DNA from: Durusdinium trenchii
Lineage: Eukaryota; Sar; Dinophyceae; Suessiales; Symbiodiniaceae
DNA length: 64,000 nucleotides
Direction: 5' to 3'
NCBI GenBank assembly: GCA_963970005.1
Contig: CAXAMN010003036.1
Span: 205,529 to 269,528 of the forward strand
Made by a program: the position numbers and the translations under genes. The notes beneath the pieces are model-generated. The model saw only the letters and a program-made list of their open reading frames with translations, did no database searches and was not told the DNA's origin. Within the stretch, counting starts at the first letter, position 1; every line of letters begins with the position of its first letter. Shown here one piece after another: positions 1 to 10,214 of the stretch.

Positions 1-524
1 TTAAATGACATTAATATTGAAAAAAAAAACACGCTCTTGTTTTCTGTTTCTTCTACTACCTATCACAGCTGCCTGGGTGAGTTTGACCTCGACCTGCCTC
101 GTCTCGTTCCTTGGGTGCTGCTAGGAACGAGTGTGTCTTTCATTTCTGACCAGCAAGCAGTCATGCAATGTGGTGCATGTGATGTCACATGCTGCGCATT
201 GCTGCGCTCAATTTACGAAGAAAGGAATGGAATCAAACAAACTGTTTGGTGAGTGCATGAACATGAATACTAACCAATTGTAATGTTTGCTTCAATGTGG
301 CATGGGAAGTGGTCTCCTACCACTTTCAATATGCAAATGCCAATCTGCACGAGCTGAGGTAGAGACCACAATTGGAGCCTTGGTCGTGCATTGGCAGTCG
401 GCTTAAATGGAGTGGGTGAGAAGCACTCTGTGCACTTAGCTCATCTTAGCTCCTAGCAAAAATTTGCTTTCTCCGGAAAGTCTAATTTGCATTTACTGCA
501 TGCTGACTCTTCCCATTCCTCACA
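1..524. other. No supported gene
   Basis: Short open frames occur on the plus strand (for example 37-252), but none has convincing splice sites, a domain or clearly protein-like composition. I see no repeat beyond an A-run near position 20. Confidence 0.4.
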
Positions 525-791
525 CGACGTGGAATCAAACCATCACTGTCACTGACAAATTGGCACAAACACGCGGCAAACCAACGGATAAACGATGAAT
601 CGTCTGAACCTAGTCGTTCACATTCAGAAACACTGGATGAAAAAGGGAAGGACTTGTGGCCTTCAAGTGGAGATATGCTTGTCGAAAAAGAAACACGAGA
701 TCATGCAAATGATTTTGGTCAAAAAGAGCAGTTGCTGCAAATGCCAAAGGCGATTGAAAAGCAAACAAACATGTTCGAACGACTACTCTGC
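525..791 (+). CDS. Candidate internal exon, unknown protein
   Basis: One plus-strand frame stays open across this stretch and reads like real protein: hydrophilic, Glu/Lys/Ser-rich, with pieces such as ETLDEKGKDLWPSS and EKQTNMFERLLC. It ends at a plausible donor (CTGC followed by GTAGCT). No family is recognised, and neither the 5' boundary nor the neighbouring exons could be fixed. The call rests on composition and one splice site only. Confidence 0.25.
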
Positions 792-891
792 GTAGCTCCT
801 CGTCCTCACCTCAGCCGCTCGGCCCATATGATGTTGCAACAAGCTTGTCAGACATGTCGTTTGAAGCGTTCCAACGGAATCAAATTGTAAA

Positions 892-1640
892 CCTTTAGTG
901 TTTGCTTGCTTTTCATTTGAGTAGTCAAGTCCAAGACCTCCGGATTGAAACCACTTCGACATGCCAACAAAATCAGGGCTCCAAGTTCATTCTGGGCAAC
1001 GGGCTTTCTTTCCTGGAAAGGCAACAAATTTGACACTTTGTTCGAGAGGATGAGCTTTTGTGGTGAACAGCTTCCCAGCAAATACTTGTGCGGTACATCA
1101 GGTCGACACTCAAGCCAATCTCTGCCAAAATATGTGCCCACAAGATCCTACATAGGGAGTTGATGGGAGTTGGAACAGTTGCTGAGCTCCTGCATTGTTG
1201 TGCGCCCAAAGCATTCAAGCAATCTAGGAGCGGAGTTGGTGCTTACGTCAAAGACTTGAGAACGTCAACCCTCCACAACAGGCCTCAGAGTCATTGGTGT
1301 GGCAACCTCATCGTCATGGTCATGGTCGTTCGGATAAAGCTTGATCCAACGTCCAAGACTACTACCAGGACTGCAAATTAAGGAAGGTTCCAACTTGGGG
1401 ATCGGACAAAGGCTTCACATGAATTGACAAACGACTACAGTAAACACAATGAGTCTAATAATAAAAGTGTATAAATCGCTATTCTTCCAATATCTTCCAA
1501 TCTGATCTTCCAATCTGTCTACTGAGGAGCTGGCCACCTGCACAAGGTTCTCTGTGTCTGCATCTAATGCACCTAAGTTGTTACTTCGAACTGAGACACA
1601 GACTATACGAGAAGTCACAACGCCACTCTGAACGCCTTTG
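892..1640. other. Unassigned, open on both strands
   Basis: Frames are open on both strands around 848-1380. The plus-strand frame 1088-1381 (containing KICAHKILHRELMG) is the most protein-like, but I could not find exon borders or a family. From 1380 to 1640 nothing is supported. Confidence 0.25.
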
Positions 1641-1676
1641 GAATGAAAGATTCCGGGGGGGGTAGGCCACTAGTCG

Positions 1677-1772
1677 AGGTAGGTAGGGTTAGGTTAGGTT
1701 AGGTTAGGTAGGTAGTAGTAGGTAGGTAGGTAGCTAGTAGAGAGAGGTAGCTAGTAGTTTAAGTAGCTAGTA
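1677..1772 (+). repeat. TTAGG / GGTAGG / TAGCTAGTAG compound simple repeat
   Basis: About four TTAGG units are flanked by GGTAGG-type units and then by units built on TAGCTAGTAG. The first part resembles an insect-type telomere repeat, but it is short, interstitial and impure. The second part shares its CTAGTAG core with the dispersed repeat family found across this window. Confidence 0.7.
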
Positions 1773-1977
1773 GTATGGATGCAGGATAGCTTAGGCTTTA
1801 GGGCGGTGGCGGGAGCTTCCCTGAAGAAGCGCTCGCACTAATGATGTGGTTCCTAGACTTCTGGGGAAACTTAACCTGTCTCAGGTCCTGCGCTCGAACT
1901 TGAAAGGGTCCAAAATGCCGGCTAGTATATAAGAGCAACCAGCTGGAAACCACCCTGGTTTCATATCAATTCGGAGA

Positions 1978-2370
1978 GTGGTCAAAGCACAACTCAGTTT
2001 GACAACTCAAACCAACGCAGCAAAGCCGAGACACAATAGCGTGGATTGGGTGGTCTCGCTGAGTAGCATCGAGAGTCAGAATCAACTGGACGAGCCTGCA
2101 CAAGAGATCGTGGTATCAGTTTCGACGGAGAGCATCACAAGTGGTTGTTTGACGATTGATCATCATGCTCATAATCTATCAAGCGCCACTGAAAATGGGC
2201 AGCAACGATACACCGGGTTTTTGGCACAAGCTCTCTTAACGTACCCCTGCCTTTACATCCACCTTCAGTGCTTTGGAATTGCGCTTGCCCTGGCAGTGCA
2301 CTTGAAAATCTTGAAATGGGCACAAAACGTTTGGAGCAAGTCCGGATGCTTGACATTTGACAATGTCTGA
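1978..2370 (+). CDS. Candidate exon, unknown protein
   Basis: A plus-strand open frame whose first half reads like protein (for example QLDEPAQEIVVSVSTES). The nominal start is GTG, so this is more likely an exon than a whole gene. The opposite strand is also open (2135-2590), so the strand is not certain. No family is recognised. Confidence 0.22.
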   Translation: MVKAQLSLTTQTNAAKPRHNSVDWVVSLSSIESQNQLDEPAQEIVVSVSTESITSGCLTIDHHAHNLSSATENGQQRYTGFLAQALLTYPCLYIHLQCFGIALALAVHLKILKWAQNVWSKSGCLTFDNV

Positions 2371-2623
2371 TGCTCTTCGAAACAAACACTCTCAAACAGA
2401 CAAGCGTACTTATGCAGAATACTTGCATAGAGAGCTCTGGCAGCATTGCACACAATAGTTGTGTCTTTGGAGTGCCTTTACCCCTTTCCCTGCTTGTCAC
2501 ATTGGAGGAGCGCCAAGGATACGACAATCGTCCCATGTCAATGTGAGCATGAACCTCTTTAGCAGACTGCGCGTTTTTGAAAGCTTGCATGCTTCATTAA
2601 CTGCTACGTACTGTATCTGGAGA

Positions 2624-2740
2624 CTATATGCAAATGAACCCTCCAATTGCCACGTTGGGGGCCTTCAGCGACAAGCCGCAATGGCGACAAAAGTTGGAGT
2701 CCGATTTGATCGTGTTGCCACATTGATGGCAGTTGATATC
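2624..2740 (-). CDS. Terminal exon with a zinc-ribbon motif
   Basis: This minus-strand exon encodes 38 residues and a stop. It begins right after a CGGAG acceptor and carries CHQCG, 12 residues, then CRHCG: two CxxC knuckles spaced as in the small zinc-ribbon modules found at the ends of many dinoflagellate proteins. All four zinc ligands are present (first Cys codon 2729-2731, last 2678-2680). The module probably binds one zinc and is structural or a docking element. The exon at 3115-3318 on the same strand could be an upstream part of the same gene. What the whole protein does cannot be said. Confidence 0.55.
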   Translation of the reverse strand, partial: DINCHQCGNTIKSDSNFCRHCGLSLKAPNVAIGGFICI

Positions 2741-2825
2741 CTCCGACCAAGGGACACTGTACAGGGTCACTGCAAACAGACCTTGTAGGCCTAAAGACCT
2801 GATACTGAACTGACAATACCATACA

Positions 2826-2882
2826 TCTAGGTTGGAGGCCAATCTAGAATGGAGGCCATCGCAATTAGGTTGGAGGCCATGG
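2826..2882 (-). repeat. Diverged copies of the 21-bp MASNLLA minisatellite
   Basis: About three units of GGTTGGAGGCCATCGCAAT type. This is the reverse complement of the unit that forms the array at 57.9-58.4 kb. It lies just upstream, on the minus strand, of the zinc-ribbon exon. Confidence 0.6.
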
Positions 2883-3114
2883 CTTGTAATCTCCCAAGGT
2901 CTTTTGGCCGTCTTGGCTCTCTCAAGCTCGTGCCGGTCCTTCACAGAGATGTGAATATTCGCTGGGCGCCTCAGGGGTTTTGAAGACTGGCGCTTATCAG
3001 CTCAAGATGGGGCAGAACACCTCTACTTACTGTACCCGTTGGAAGTTGCGACAAAAGGGCAAAGTTGGGTGCTTGGGACACATACATTTTTACATTACTT
3101 GGCATTACATTACA

Positions 3115-3318
3115 TTACATTATCTTGTTGTGAATCCATCCAAACAGTTCCACCATGTGATCAGGGTTCAGTCGCTGCAGGACCGACTGTGGGCAGTCAC
3201 CAGTGGCTTTGGAGGAAGCAACAAGTTCTGCGCACCGCACAACATGGAAGATCATGGAAACGAGGAAAACGGCTGTTTGCTGTCGAGTTTCAAGCGTAGA
3301 AGCTGTTCTCCCCTGCAT
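3115..3318 (-). CDS. Candidate exon upstream of the zinc ribbon
   Basis: The minus-strand frame reads strongly as protein (CAELVASSKATGDC, then SVLQRLNPDHMVELFGW) and ends near an AACAAGATAATG that would serve as a GA donor. It lies about 0.4 kb upstream of the zinc-ribbon exon on the same strand, so both may belong to one gene. The plus strand is also open here. No family is recognised. Confidence 0.35.
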   Translation of the reverse strand: MQGRTASTLETRQQTAVFLVSMIFHVVRCAELVASSKATGDCPQSVLQRLNPDHMVELFGWIHNKIM

Positions 3319-3416
3319 AATAGTACATGCTCACTTCGCATGTGAGGAGCGCCATCACACACTTATTGACATGCGTACTGAACTGAACGCCGCTGGCCTC
3401 ACGGCAACCTAAGGAA

Positions 3417-4300
3417 CCAGAATCCTGAAAGATCCCCCTTCGTACCGACAGCTAAGGTTGATCCCCAGGATTTTACGTATTAAAATCCTACTGAACCAAG
3501 GTGACTTTGTATTTTTTCATTGGTTCCCTAGCCTTTTTTCCCAACGGGTTTTTTTGTAAAATCCTTTGGACCGACGTGTGTTCAGGGGGTTGGGAACCAA
3601 GGAAAAAACAAGGAGTCCAGGCTGATCAAACGTTTAGTAAATTCCTGGGTATCTACCTTAGCTGGTCCCTCCAGTGCCCTCCCAAAGGCACTCAAGCAGC
3701 GAGCGTGTTTTTTCGACTGTACCACTGTTTACATTTAAAGAACAAATGGTTACATGGCCCCATACGCAAGCCATCATTTGATTAAATTGATTGCATCTTA
3801 TGTTGTATATACAGCATGTGTATCTATCAGCCGAGCAGATACTGTAAGATCTGTAAGCAAATGCTGCAACGAAGTTGGCGACAAGCACAGCCACAGCAAA
3901 AAGCGTCCTCTCCAGTATCTCTGGGATATCTAAAATCCTAGCTCAACCCCAGCATCTCTACCTTGTGAGTTCCTACAATTTTAGTGAATCCTGTAGTCTT
4001 ACGTGTTTTTGGAGTCCTGGCGCCTTACCCTGAGCAACAGGATTTCAAAAAAGCCCCATTTCTTGTGTATCTTCCTGGGGTCCTACCTGACTTCCTTATC
4101 AGCGAATTTTTTCGAATGTTTTTTTCTGAAATTATCACGTCTACCCCTAGGATTTCAGTATGGCGCAACCAAGGGGGATCTGAAAGGTCAAGAGAGGGGG
4201 CCTGGGCACCTGTAGTTAAAGGCAAAAATTCCAATTTCACGAGACGACGAACAGGTCGAAGTGACGGCGATCGCTCTTGTCTGCAGAATGCACTAGCCCT
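3417..4300. other. Diverged, repeat-like non-coding stretch
   Basis: T-rich sequence with recurring pieces related to AGGAACCA, AAAATCCT and AGGATTTTA in both orientations, including a short inverted pair near 3459-3488. It looks like an old, decayed repeat. The small open frames here do not read like protein. Confidence 0.35.
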
Positions 4301-4611
4301 TTAAAGAAAATGAGGGTAACAGCTTGTAAACATCACAACCAAGCAGGTACGTGATCCCAGCGTCCCAGGATCATATCAGCCATGGAATGCAGCCCTCTTC
4401 GTTGGACAACCAACTGCATCCATGGGGTTGTCCCCCTGCTCAAAGGGAAAAAGGCAAAAATCAAATCCAAAAGGATCCCTGTGACTCCAAGGGTTACACC
4501 CACAATCACTAACTCTGCGTCTGTTTTGCACGCAATATGTGGATTTTGTATGATGTTGTTCTGGTTTCCAGGAGCTCAGTTCTGCTGCCGGACGTAGCGA
4601 ATGTATTTTGG

Positions 4612-4622
4612 TTTTGGCTCAA
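4612..4622 (+). promoter_or_regulatory. Possible relict spliced-leader end
   Basis: The 11-mer TTTTGGCTCAA matches the 3' part of the conserved dinoflagellate spliced leader (which ends TTTTGGCTCAAG), with CGTAGC, another piece of the leader, about a dozen bases upstream (4593-4598). It sits 62 nt before the ATG at 4684. An 11-base match could occur by chance, so this is tentative. Confidence 0.3.
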
Positions 4623-4683
4623 CTTTAATGCGTCGCGTATACAAACTGCATCTAGGTATCAATGTACACATTAAAATGTCAAC

Positions 4684-5013
4684 ATGTCCCTCGGTAGCAA
4701 CAAAGCAAGGCTGGACGTGTCCAAATGTTCAACATCGAGTGAAGATCTTGATGGTCTCAGGTCTCAGGTATGCTGGTGGACCCGGTTGACTACAGAAAAA
4801 TCACAGCCATTCTTATACTATATACTATATCTTTCATCTCAGCCATCTGAGCCAAGAACTTTTCATCCGTCTTTTCAGGTAATCGAGAGGTTTGCATCTC
4901 TGCAGGAGGAGCCTCTACAGCGTGGATCCGCTTTCAGACGCTCTCCTTCAATAGCCCGATTCAACAAAGTCTACACTGGTGGGCATGGTTGCCGCTTCCT
5001 TTGGATCAAATGA
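4684..5013 (+). CDS. Two candidate exons, possibly a gene start
   Basis: From the ATG at 4684, 28 codons (Ser/Lys/Asp-rich) run to a clean donor (CTCAG then GTATGC at 4768). A 111-nt intron ends in TTTTCAG at 4878, and exon two (4879-4978) reads VIERFASLQEEPLQRG and onward to a donor CACTG then GTGGGC. The intron length is a multiple of three without stops, so the frame also reads straight through to a stop at 5013. A possible spliced-leader relict lies 62 nt upstream. No domain is recognised. Confidence 0.42.
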   Translation: MSLGSNKARLDVSKCSTSSEDLDGLRSQVCWWTRLTTEKSQPFLYYILYLSSQPSEPRTFHPSFQVIERFASLQEEPLQRGSAFRRSPSIARFNKVYTGGHGCRFLWIK

Positions 5014-5019
5014 CTTATG

Positions 5020-5600
5020 TGTTATATATATATATTTATTTAAGATTAACTATTGAACATGAAACAGCAAAACCTCTTTGGAGAAACCCCACGTTCGTGC
5101 TCGACTGACTGCACCAATGCTCTGGTCAAAACATGCGGGGCGAAGTTGCAAGGAGAGCGACTGCCTGTGGCTTCCCATCATGCTTACCATGGCATGCTAG
5201 ACAGGATGATTTAATTTGATTCTGTTGGTTTCGGCATGAACTTCCTTGCTAGTGCCAGAAAGCAATGCATTGTTGCACACTCTGCCACTTCTTACCAAAA
5301 AACAAAGACATATTGCGAGGCTACAGTACAAATTACATAGGTTTGAGTCCTGGTGAAGCTTCCTAGACCGTCAGAGCATGAATCCTGATGAATCAAGTCA
5401 CCGTATCTGCATACGTGACTCAGGCTGCGCCTCTTCAATCAAGTTCTCCCGCACATCTCTCGGCAACGGGACCTTCAAGCAAGGTTCAGTTTTTCAGGCT
5501 CATGTCAATGGTAAACATCTAATTGAGGAAACAAACCACCACTAGATTCGTGGCAGAGAGGACAACTACGCTTCAACTGAAATGACGCGCCAAAAGCATG
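5020..5600. other. No supported gene
   Basis: Intergenic or intronic sequence with a short AT run at 5018-5040. I see no coding-like frame or repeat family here. Confidence 0.4.
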
Positions 5601-5604
5601 GGTT

Positions 5605-5712
5605 TCTACCCGGCCCTCCTTGCACATTGAAATTCCATTAAAGCCCCTTGCCTGTGGAGCATTTGCCACAGGTGCCTGAATTGGCAAGCTCCATTCAAAC
5701 CGGATCACCCCC
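5605..5712. repeat. Diverged copy of the 0.5-kb dispersed repeat
   Basis: The sequence from GCACATTGAAATTCCA to CAAACCGGATCACC aligns by eye with the second half of the copies at 6.7 and 8.7 kb. Here the core still contains a near-perfect inverted repeat, CCTGTGG and CCACAGG, which is partly lost in the other copies. Confidence 0.5.
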
Positions 5713-6670
5713 AAGAAGGCAGTTCAACGTGACCGCGTAATCGACTTCCACAAGCTATGACGAATGTGCTGGGACAGTGTTTTCCTGGTTAAACCTGCCT
5801 AGACCTCATATAGGCCTCATACATCCCTACATGTCGAAGCACTAGACACCTAGCACACCACACGTTTGCACGACTGCATCATATTTCAGCAAATCCATGC
5901 AAATCCAGTGAAAAAATGAATTCCTAATCCTGTACAGTGTTCGTCTTTACTCAATGATGTGTCTTGTTTAGGTTAGGTTTCATACACACTCATACACATA
6001 ATTTTGTGTTCATGCTTGTTTCATTCAGTTCAAACTTTGAACACATTCCTCCAGGGCTCCCCAGAACTGGACGTCTGTAGCATATTCAAACTTAAACGTG
6101 TCTCATTCACTTCGTTGCTCCCAAGCTCCCCATAGCTCCCCATAGCTAGACGCCCGTTTAGCGTCGGATTCGTTGAATTCCCGTAGTATGCTGTAGTCCT
6201 TGATAGTATTGTGGCTGACATAGGATATGACAGGGACAAAAAATATAGGTCCACCGCCCACCACACATCCTATCTACAGTCGAGAGAGCAGCGATGCTGG
6301 GGGATGTGGCGGCGGCGAGAGGCAACCATTGGCAGTGACAAGTAGCAATCACAATCAGACCCAAGCAACCATCATACGATTTCAATTGCTTAGATGTGCT
6401 TGGTGATCCAAACATCGTCTTCAAACTCCTACCACCCACCCAGATTGGAAAACAAGTCGGGAGATAGGTCTTCACAGCTTCAGAGCTTTGCCCAAGAGCC
6501 CAGGATCGCACCAAAATGGAATGTTCTGGCCCACTCTTTAATCGAGAAGAACCACAGAATGAAGCAACATGAAATTGTTTGGACAAAACCTGGGAAATGA
6601 TCCGCAGCGAGCAAGGTTGTCCAAACTTGAATCCTGGACAGGTCAACTGTAGGAGCTTGCAACTACGGAT
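5713..6670. other. No supported gene
   Basis: The minus strand is open over part of this region (6158-6775), but the reading is Cys-, Ser- and Leu-rich without motifs, and its start lies inside the dispersed repeat. I treat it as non-coding. Confidence 0.35.
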
Positions 6671-6689
6671 AAAACATGCAACCCTCCGT

Positions 6690-7195
6690 TTCACAGCCTG
6701 TTTCCTTGTTGATACAACGAGAGTTCTATCAGGAGCAGCCGCCTGCAAGCCAGCTGAGCATGAGGCAGGTTGCACTATGGACGCATGACTTTGACAGTCT
6801 TGAATATCGACAATCCAAGAATATCCAAGAAAACCAATCTCCTCAAATTCTCAGCAAGCAAACTGAGTTTGATTGAGAACAACAAATGTGCAAAGACACT
6901 GAACATAAAAATACTGTATACGGTATACGTATGTATTTGCACATTGTACCCATACCTGCCATACCGGGTCTCGTGTTGAAGGTGCACGTCTGCATGTGTT
7001 CACGCTTGGCATTCCACCGAAAACCGCAAGCCTGCGGAGCGTTTGCTGCTGGTGCCTCAAAGCCATGAAAGATTCCGTGCATCGCAACAGAGTCGTGCAA
7101 GCACTGTTCAAACCCGATCACCGTCTCAATTTCTAGCACTTCCTGTATTTTGTAGAAAAGATGCTATTTCACTACATCATCCATACCTGCATGAC
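6690..7195. repeat. Dispersed repeat, copy A
   Basis: From about 6732 this copy is nearly identical to 8731-9190: the offset is 1,999 bp at the left and 1,998 bp at the right, with only a few differences. Features include CAGCCGCCTGCAAGCC near the left end and CCGCAAGCCTGCGG, a small hairpin, in the right half. Both strands contain open frames that recur in each copy, which reflects copying, not a gene. No terminal inverted repeat or target duplication could be fixed by eye. Confidence 0.75.
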
Positions 7196-7309
7196 GCAAC
7201 ATGGCGCTGTCTCAACCAGCAAAGACATGCAAAAACCACAGTTGCAGTGTTCGGGGTGAATGAAACGCAGCAAACATTAGCGTATTCTCATGCAGTTTGA
7301 GTAAAGCTG

Positions 7310-7405
7310 AGGATGATGAAGATGAGGATGAAGATGAGGGCAAGGGCAAGAACAACGACGAGAATGATGATGAAATGAGGATGAGGAACAGCATGAAGAT
7401 GAGGA
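7310..7405 (+). repeat. GATGAG/GATGAA purine-rich simple repeat
   Basis: Imperfect GATGAA, GATGAG and GATGAT units. In one frame they would encode an Asp/Glu run, but the flanks are not protein-like. Confidence 0.6.
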
Positions 7406-7409
7406 ATAG

Positions 7410-8660
7410 TCGCGGAGGATCAGGATCTGCTTGTGGTCCCCTCATTGAAATTTATTGGGTGTTGTTCTCACGGGTTGCATACGTCTTGACAGGCAAGATG
7501 AACAACTGACGTTGGTGAAAGGACTAAATTTCATCCTGACCATCTGAACTCTGTGGCCTGGGTTTTCATGGTTGTCAGCCAGCTGAACCCAAAAGGCTTG
7601 ACGATGAGGATGGAAGAGAGCATGAATCAGGATCGGAATGGATCACGAAGAGGATGGATCATTATGTGGCTTGGAATCTGTAGCAAGGCACATGCCCATG
7701 AAATATCGCAAGTGTTCACGGGGCAGCGTTGGCGTGTTTCGCACGATTTCGAGGTTCCGTGGGCTTGAGTCATTGAGAGGGATTGTGGGGTTGGGGTTGG
7801 CAGGGTATGCTCTTTTGTTCTTTTCTACTTGTTTGCTTGCTCGCTTATATGTATGATTCATTCTTGATGAGTAACTTGCTTGTTGTTTGCGTTAGCTTAC
7901 GTTCTTTGATTTGTCCTTCTGATTATTTTTCAGTGATTTCACTTTACTTGTGAAAAGTGTCTTCTCGTGCCTTTGCACTTCATATGTAGGCCACGTTTCC
8001 GCAACGCTTCTCCGTTAAAACACATGAACAAGTGAACTAAATATTAGAGATAGGCTAGGTGCCACTACCTATCAAACATTGCTTCTATCTACAGGTGAGT
8101 AATTACCCAACATTACAACTGATAGATAGATATGTATATATATAAATGGACGCTACTACAATTACCACTAGTGTATTCTTTCTACTGCTACCACTACCAC
8201 TCCAATTGTGAGTAACTATGATAACACTATAAAATACCAATGATTACTACTGAATACTGCTACTCTTGCACCTGCTCCTGCTTCATTGCTCTTGCTAGTG
8301 ACTGGTACTGGTAGTCCTAGTACTTGTCAGTGTTGTCTCGAAGACGGAGGATAAGGGGGGCCAAAACCAACCGCGGGATGTCTGGAAGCACAAAAAGAAA
8401 CGGGCTGCGACCTGGTTCTAGTTTCTGTTGATGGTGTCGCTGCTGTTTTTCTTGTTATCTTTCTCTTCTCTGGCCGTTATCATTACAAACCTATTCTTTT
8501 TGGTTTTTGCCATCGCTATTGTTGTCTCTATCAAGGTTGAGTGGCATTGTGCAATTTTCTCATCGTTCAGGACAATCCTCTTCCTCCACACTAAATACAT
8601 GTTCGGATAGAGGAAAGCAAACTCGTACATACCTTGACTCCCATTCTGTCAGCGGGCAAG
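7410..8660. other. No supported gene; short microsatellites
   Basis: This stretch lies between the two near-identical repeat copies. It contains short TAGA/TATA runs (8118-8150) and CTACCAC-type units (8160-8215). The open frames at 7553-7860 and 8418-8630 do not read like protein. Confidence 0.4.
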
Positions 8661-8689
8661 AAACGAAAACTGTTCGACTGTGCGTTTGA

Positions 8690-9190
8690 CGGCCTCCTTC
8701 CTCGTTGATAGGACAGGAGCTGTTCGACCAGGAGCAGCCGCCTGCAAGCCAGCTGAGCATGAGGCAGGTGGCACTATGGACGCATGACTTTGACAGTCTT
8801 GAATATCGACAATCCAAGAATATCCAAGAAAACCAATCTCCTCAATTCTCAGCAAACAGACTGAGTTTGATTGAGAACAACAAATGTGCAAAGACACTGA
8901 ACATAAAAATACTGTATACGGTATACGTATGTATTTGCACATTGTACCCATACCTGCCATACCGGGTCTCGTGTTGAAGGTGCACGTCTGCATGTGTTCA
9001 CGCTTGGCATTCCACCGAAAACCGCAAGCCTGCGGAGCGTTTGCTGCTGGTGCCTCAAAGCCATGAAAGATTCCGTGCATCGCAACAGAGTCGTGCAAGC
9101 ACTGTTCAAACCCGATCACCGTCTCAATTTCTAGCACTTCCTGTATTTTGTAGAAAAGATGCTATTTCACTACATCATCCATACATGCAT
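8690..9190. repeat. Dispersed repeat, copy B
   Basis: Near-identical partner of copy A. The match runs from GGAGCAGCCGCCTGC to the TTGTAGAAAAGATGC stretch and the ATCCATAC that follows. The left flank is also similar but more diverged. The minus-strand frame of 162 codons across this copy is the repeat itself. Confidence 0.75.
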
Positions 9191-9289
9191 GCACAGCGCA
9201 TCAATGGCCGCCAGCAAACAGAAAAGAACACCTGATAGAACCCACGAACCCGAATGAACGCACGCACCCCAACACAAATGGCCAAACGT

Positions 9290-9668
9290 TGTTTGACACT
9301 CTTGCGTGGCACCGTCCAAAACGGACATTCTGGGGTGACACTTTTCAGTAGTACTCTTGTAGGACCACTTTTGCTCGACACTCTTGTGCAAATACTCTTC
9401 TACAAGTAGGACACTCTTCTGGAAAACACGGGCGAAGCACTCTTGTGGGGCACTCTTATGGCACACTCTTGTCAGACACGTGTGAAAAGACTCTTGTAGG
9501 ATACTCTCTTGTGTGACACTCTGGTTCGAAACTCTTTTTGGAGCACTTTTGTGGGGCACTCTTGTAAGACACTCTTGCTGAAGCACTCCTGCAGGAGTCT
9601 CTGAGGCTCTTGTGGGAAACCCTTGCAAAACACTCTTGCTGACACTCTGTTGCGCAAGGCCTTTGGAG
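9290..9668 (-). repeat. Degenerate tandem array of CAAGAGTG units
   Basis: Dozens of imperfect 11-14 bp units of the type ACACTCTTGTGG (CCACAAGAGTGT on the minus strand). On the minus strand three overlapping frames stay open and give a repeating pattern of the KSVLQEC and TRVSHKS kind. Units vary in length, so the frame is not strictly kept. Confidence 0.7.
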
Positions 9669-9899
9669 AACACAGGAAATCATGCTTCACACTTTGAGAA
9701 GTCACGTTTGCATAATTTCACATGAATCCATCCAAGAACTCTTCCGAAAGTTTCCGCCAACGGCAGGAATTCTCAACCCGCTGCAACGACACACGGAGTA
9801 ACCACCATCACAAGCGCGACGAGACCTCAGATGAACACAAGTCCAGCCCCCAGACCCCCAGACCACAAACGGGAACGCGTGGCTACGCATTCGGCAAAA

Positions 9900-10030
9900 A
9901 ACATGCGACGTGTTCGTTCGACTGCCTCTTCAATCAATGATTGGTTCAAAGGTAATCTACCAGGGGCAGCTGCCTGCAAGTCAGCTGAGGCCGAGGTCAT
10001 GCAAAGGACACATGACTTTGGCAAGACTAA
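9900..10030. repeat. Dispersed repeat, partial copy C (left half)
   Basis: Contains the left-half landmark CAGGGGCAGCTGCCTGCAAG followed by AGCTGAGGCCGAGGTCATGC, matching the beginning of copies A and B at lower identity. It is preceded by CTTCAATCAATGATTGG, which recurs at about 10522. Confidence 0.6.
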
Positions 10031-10214
10031 ATATCCATACTTCAATGTGGTAACGGTACGTGTCAGAACCATTCAACATACTGCAACAACTTTATGCAAA
10101 GAACACTTTTAAAACTCCAATTTCAAGTTTTTTGGTGGTTCCTGGAATATCATGGAATATCCAACTCTTCAATCATTTCTGGAGTTTTAAGTGAGAACAA
10201 AAAACTGAAAAGGC

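Noticed and set aside
1677..1740. Telomere end
   Set aside because: Only a few impure TTAGG units, with ordinary sequence on both sides.
6158..6775. Minus-strand frame of 205 codons
   Set aside because: It begins inside the dispersed repeat, and its composition is Cys-, Ser- and Leu-rich without motifs or splice sites.
7297..7509. Acidic Asp/Glu-rich plus-strand frame
   Set aside because: It is a GATGAA/GATGAG simple repeat with flanks that do not read like protein.
8649..9137. Minus-strand frame of 162 codons, with a partly matching frame at 6843-7139
   Set aside because: It lies in the duplicated repeat. Identity at DNA level includes non-coding parts, and more diverged copies break the frame.
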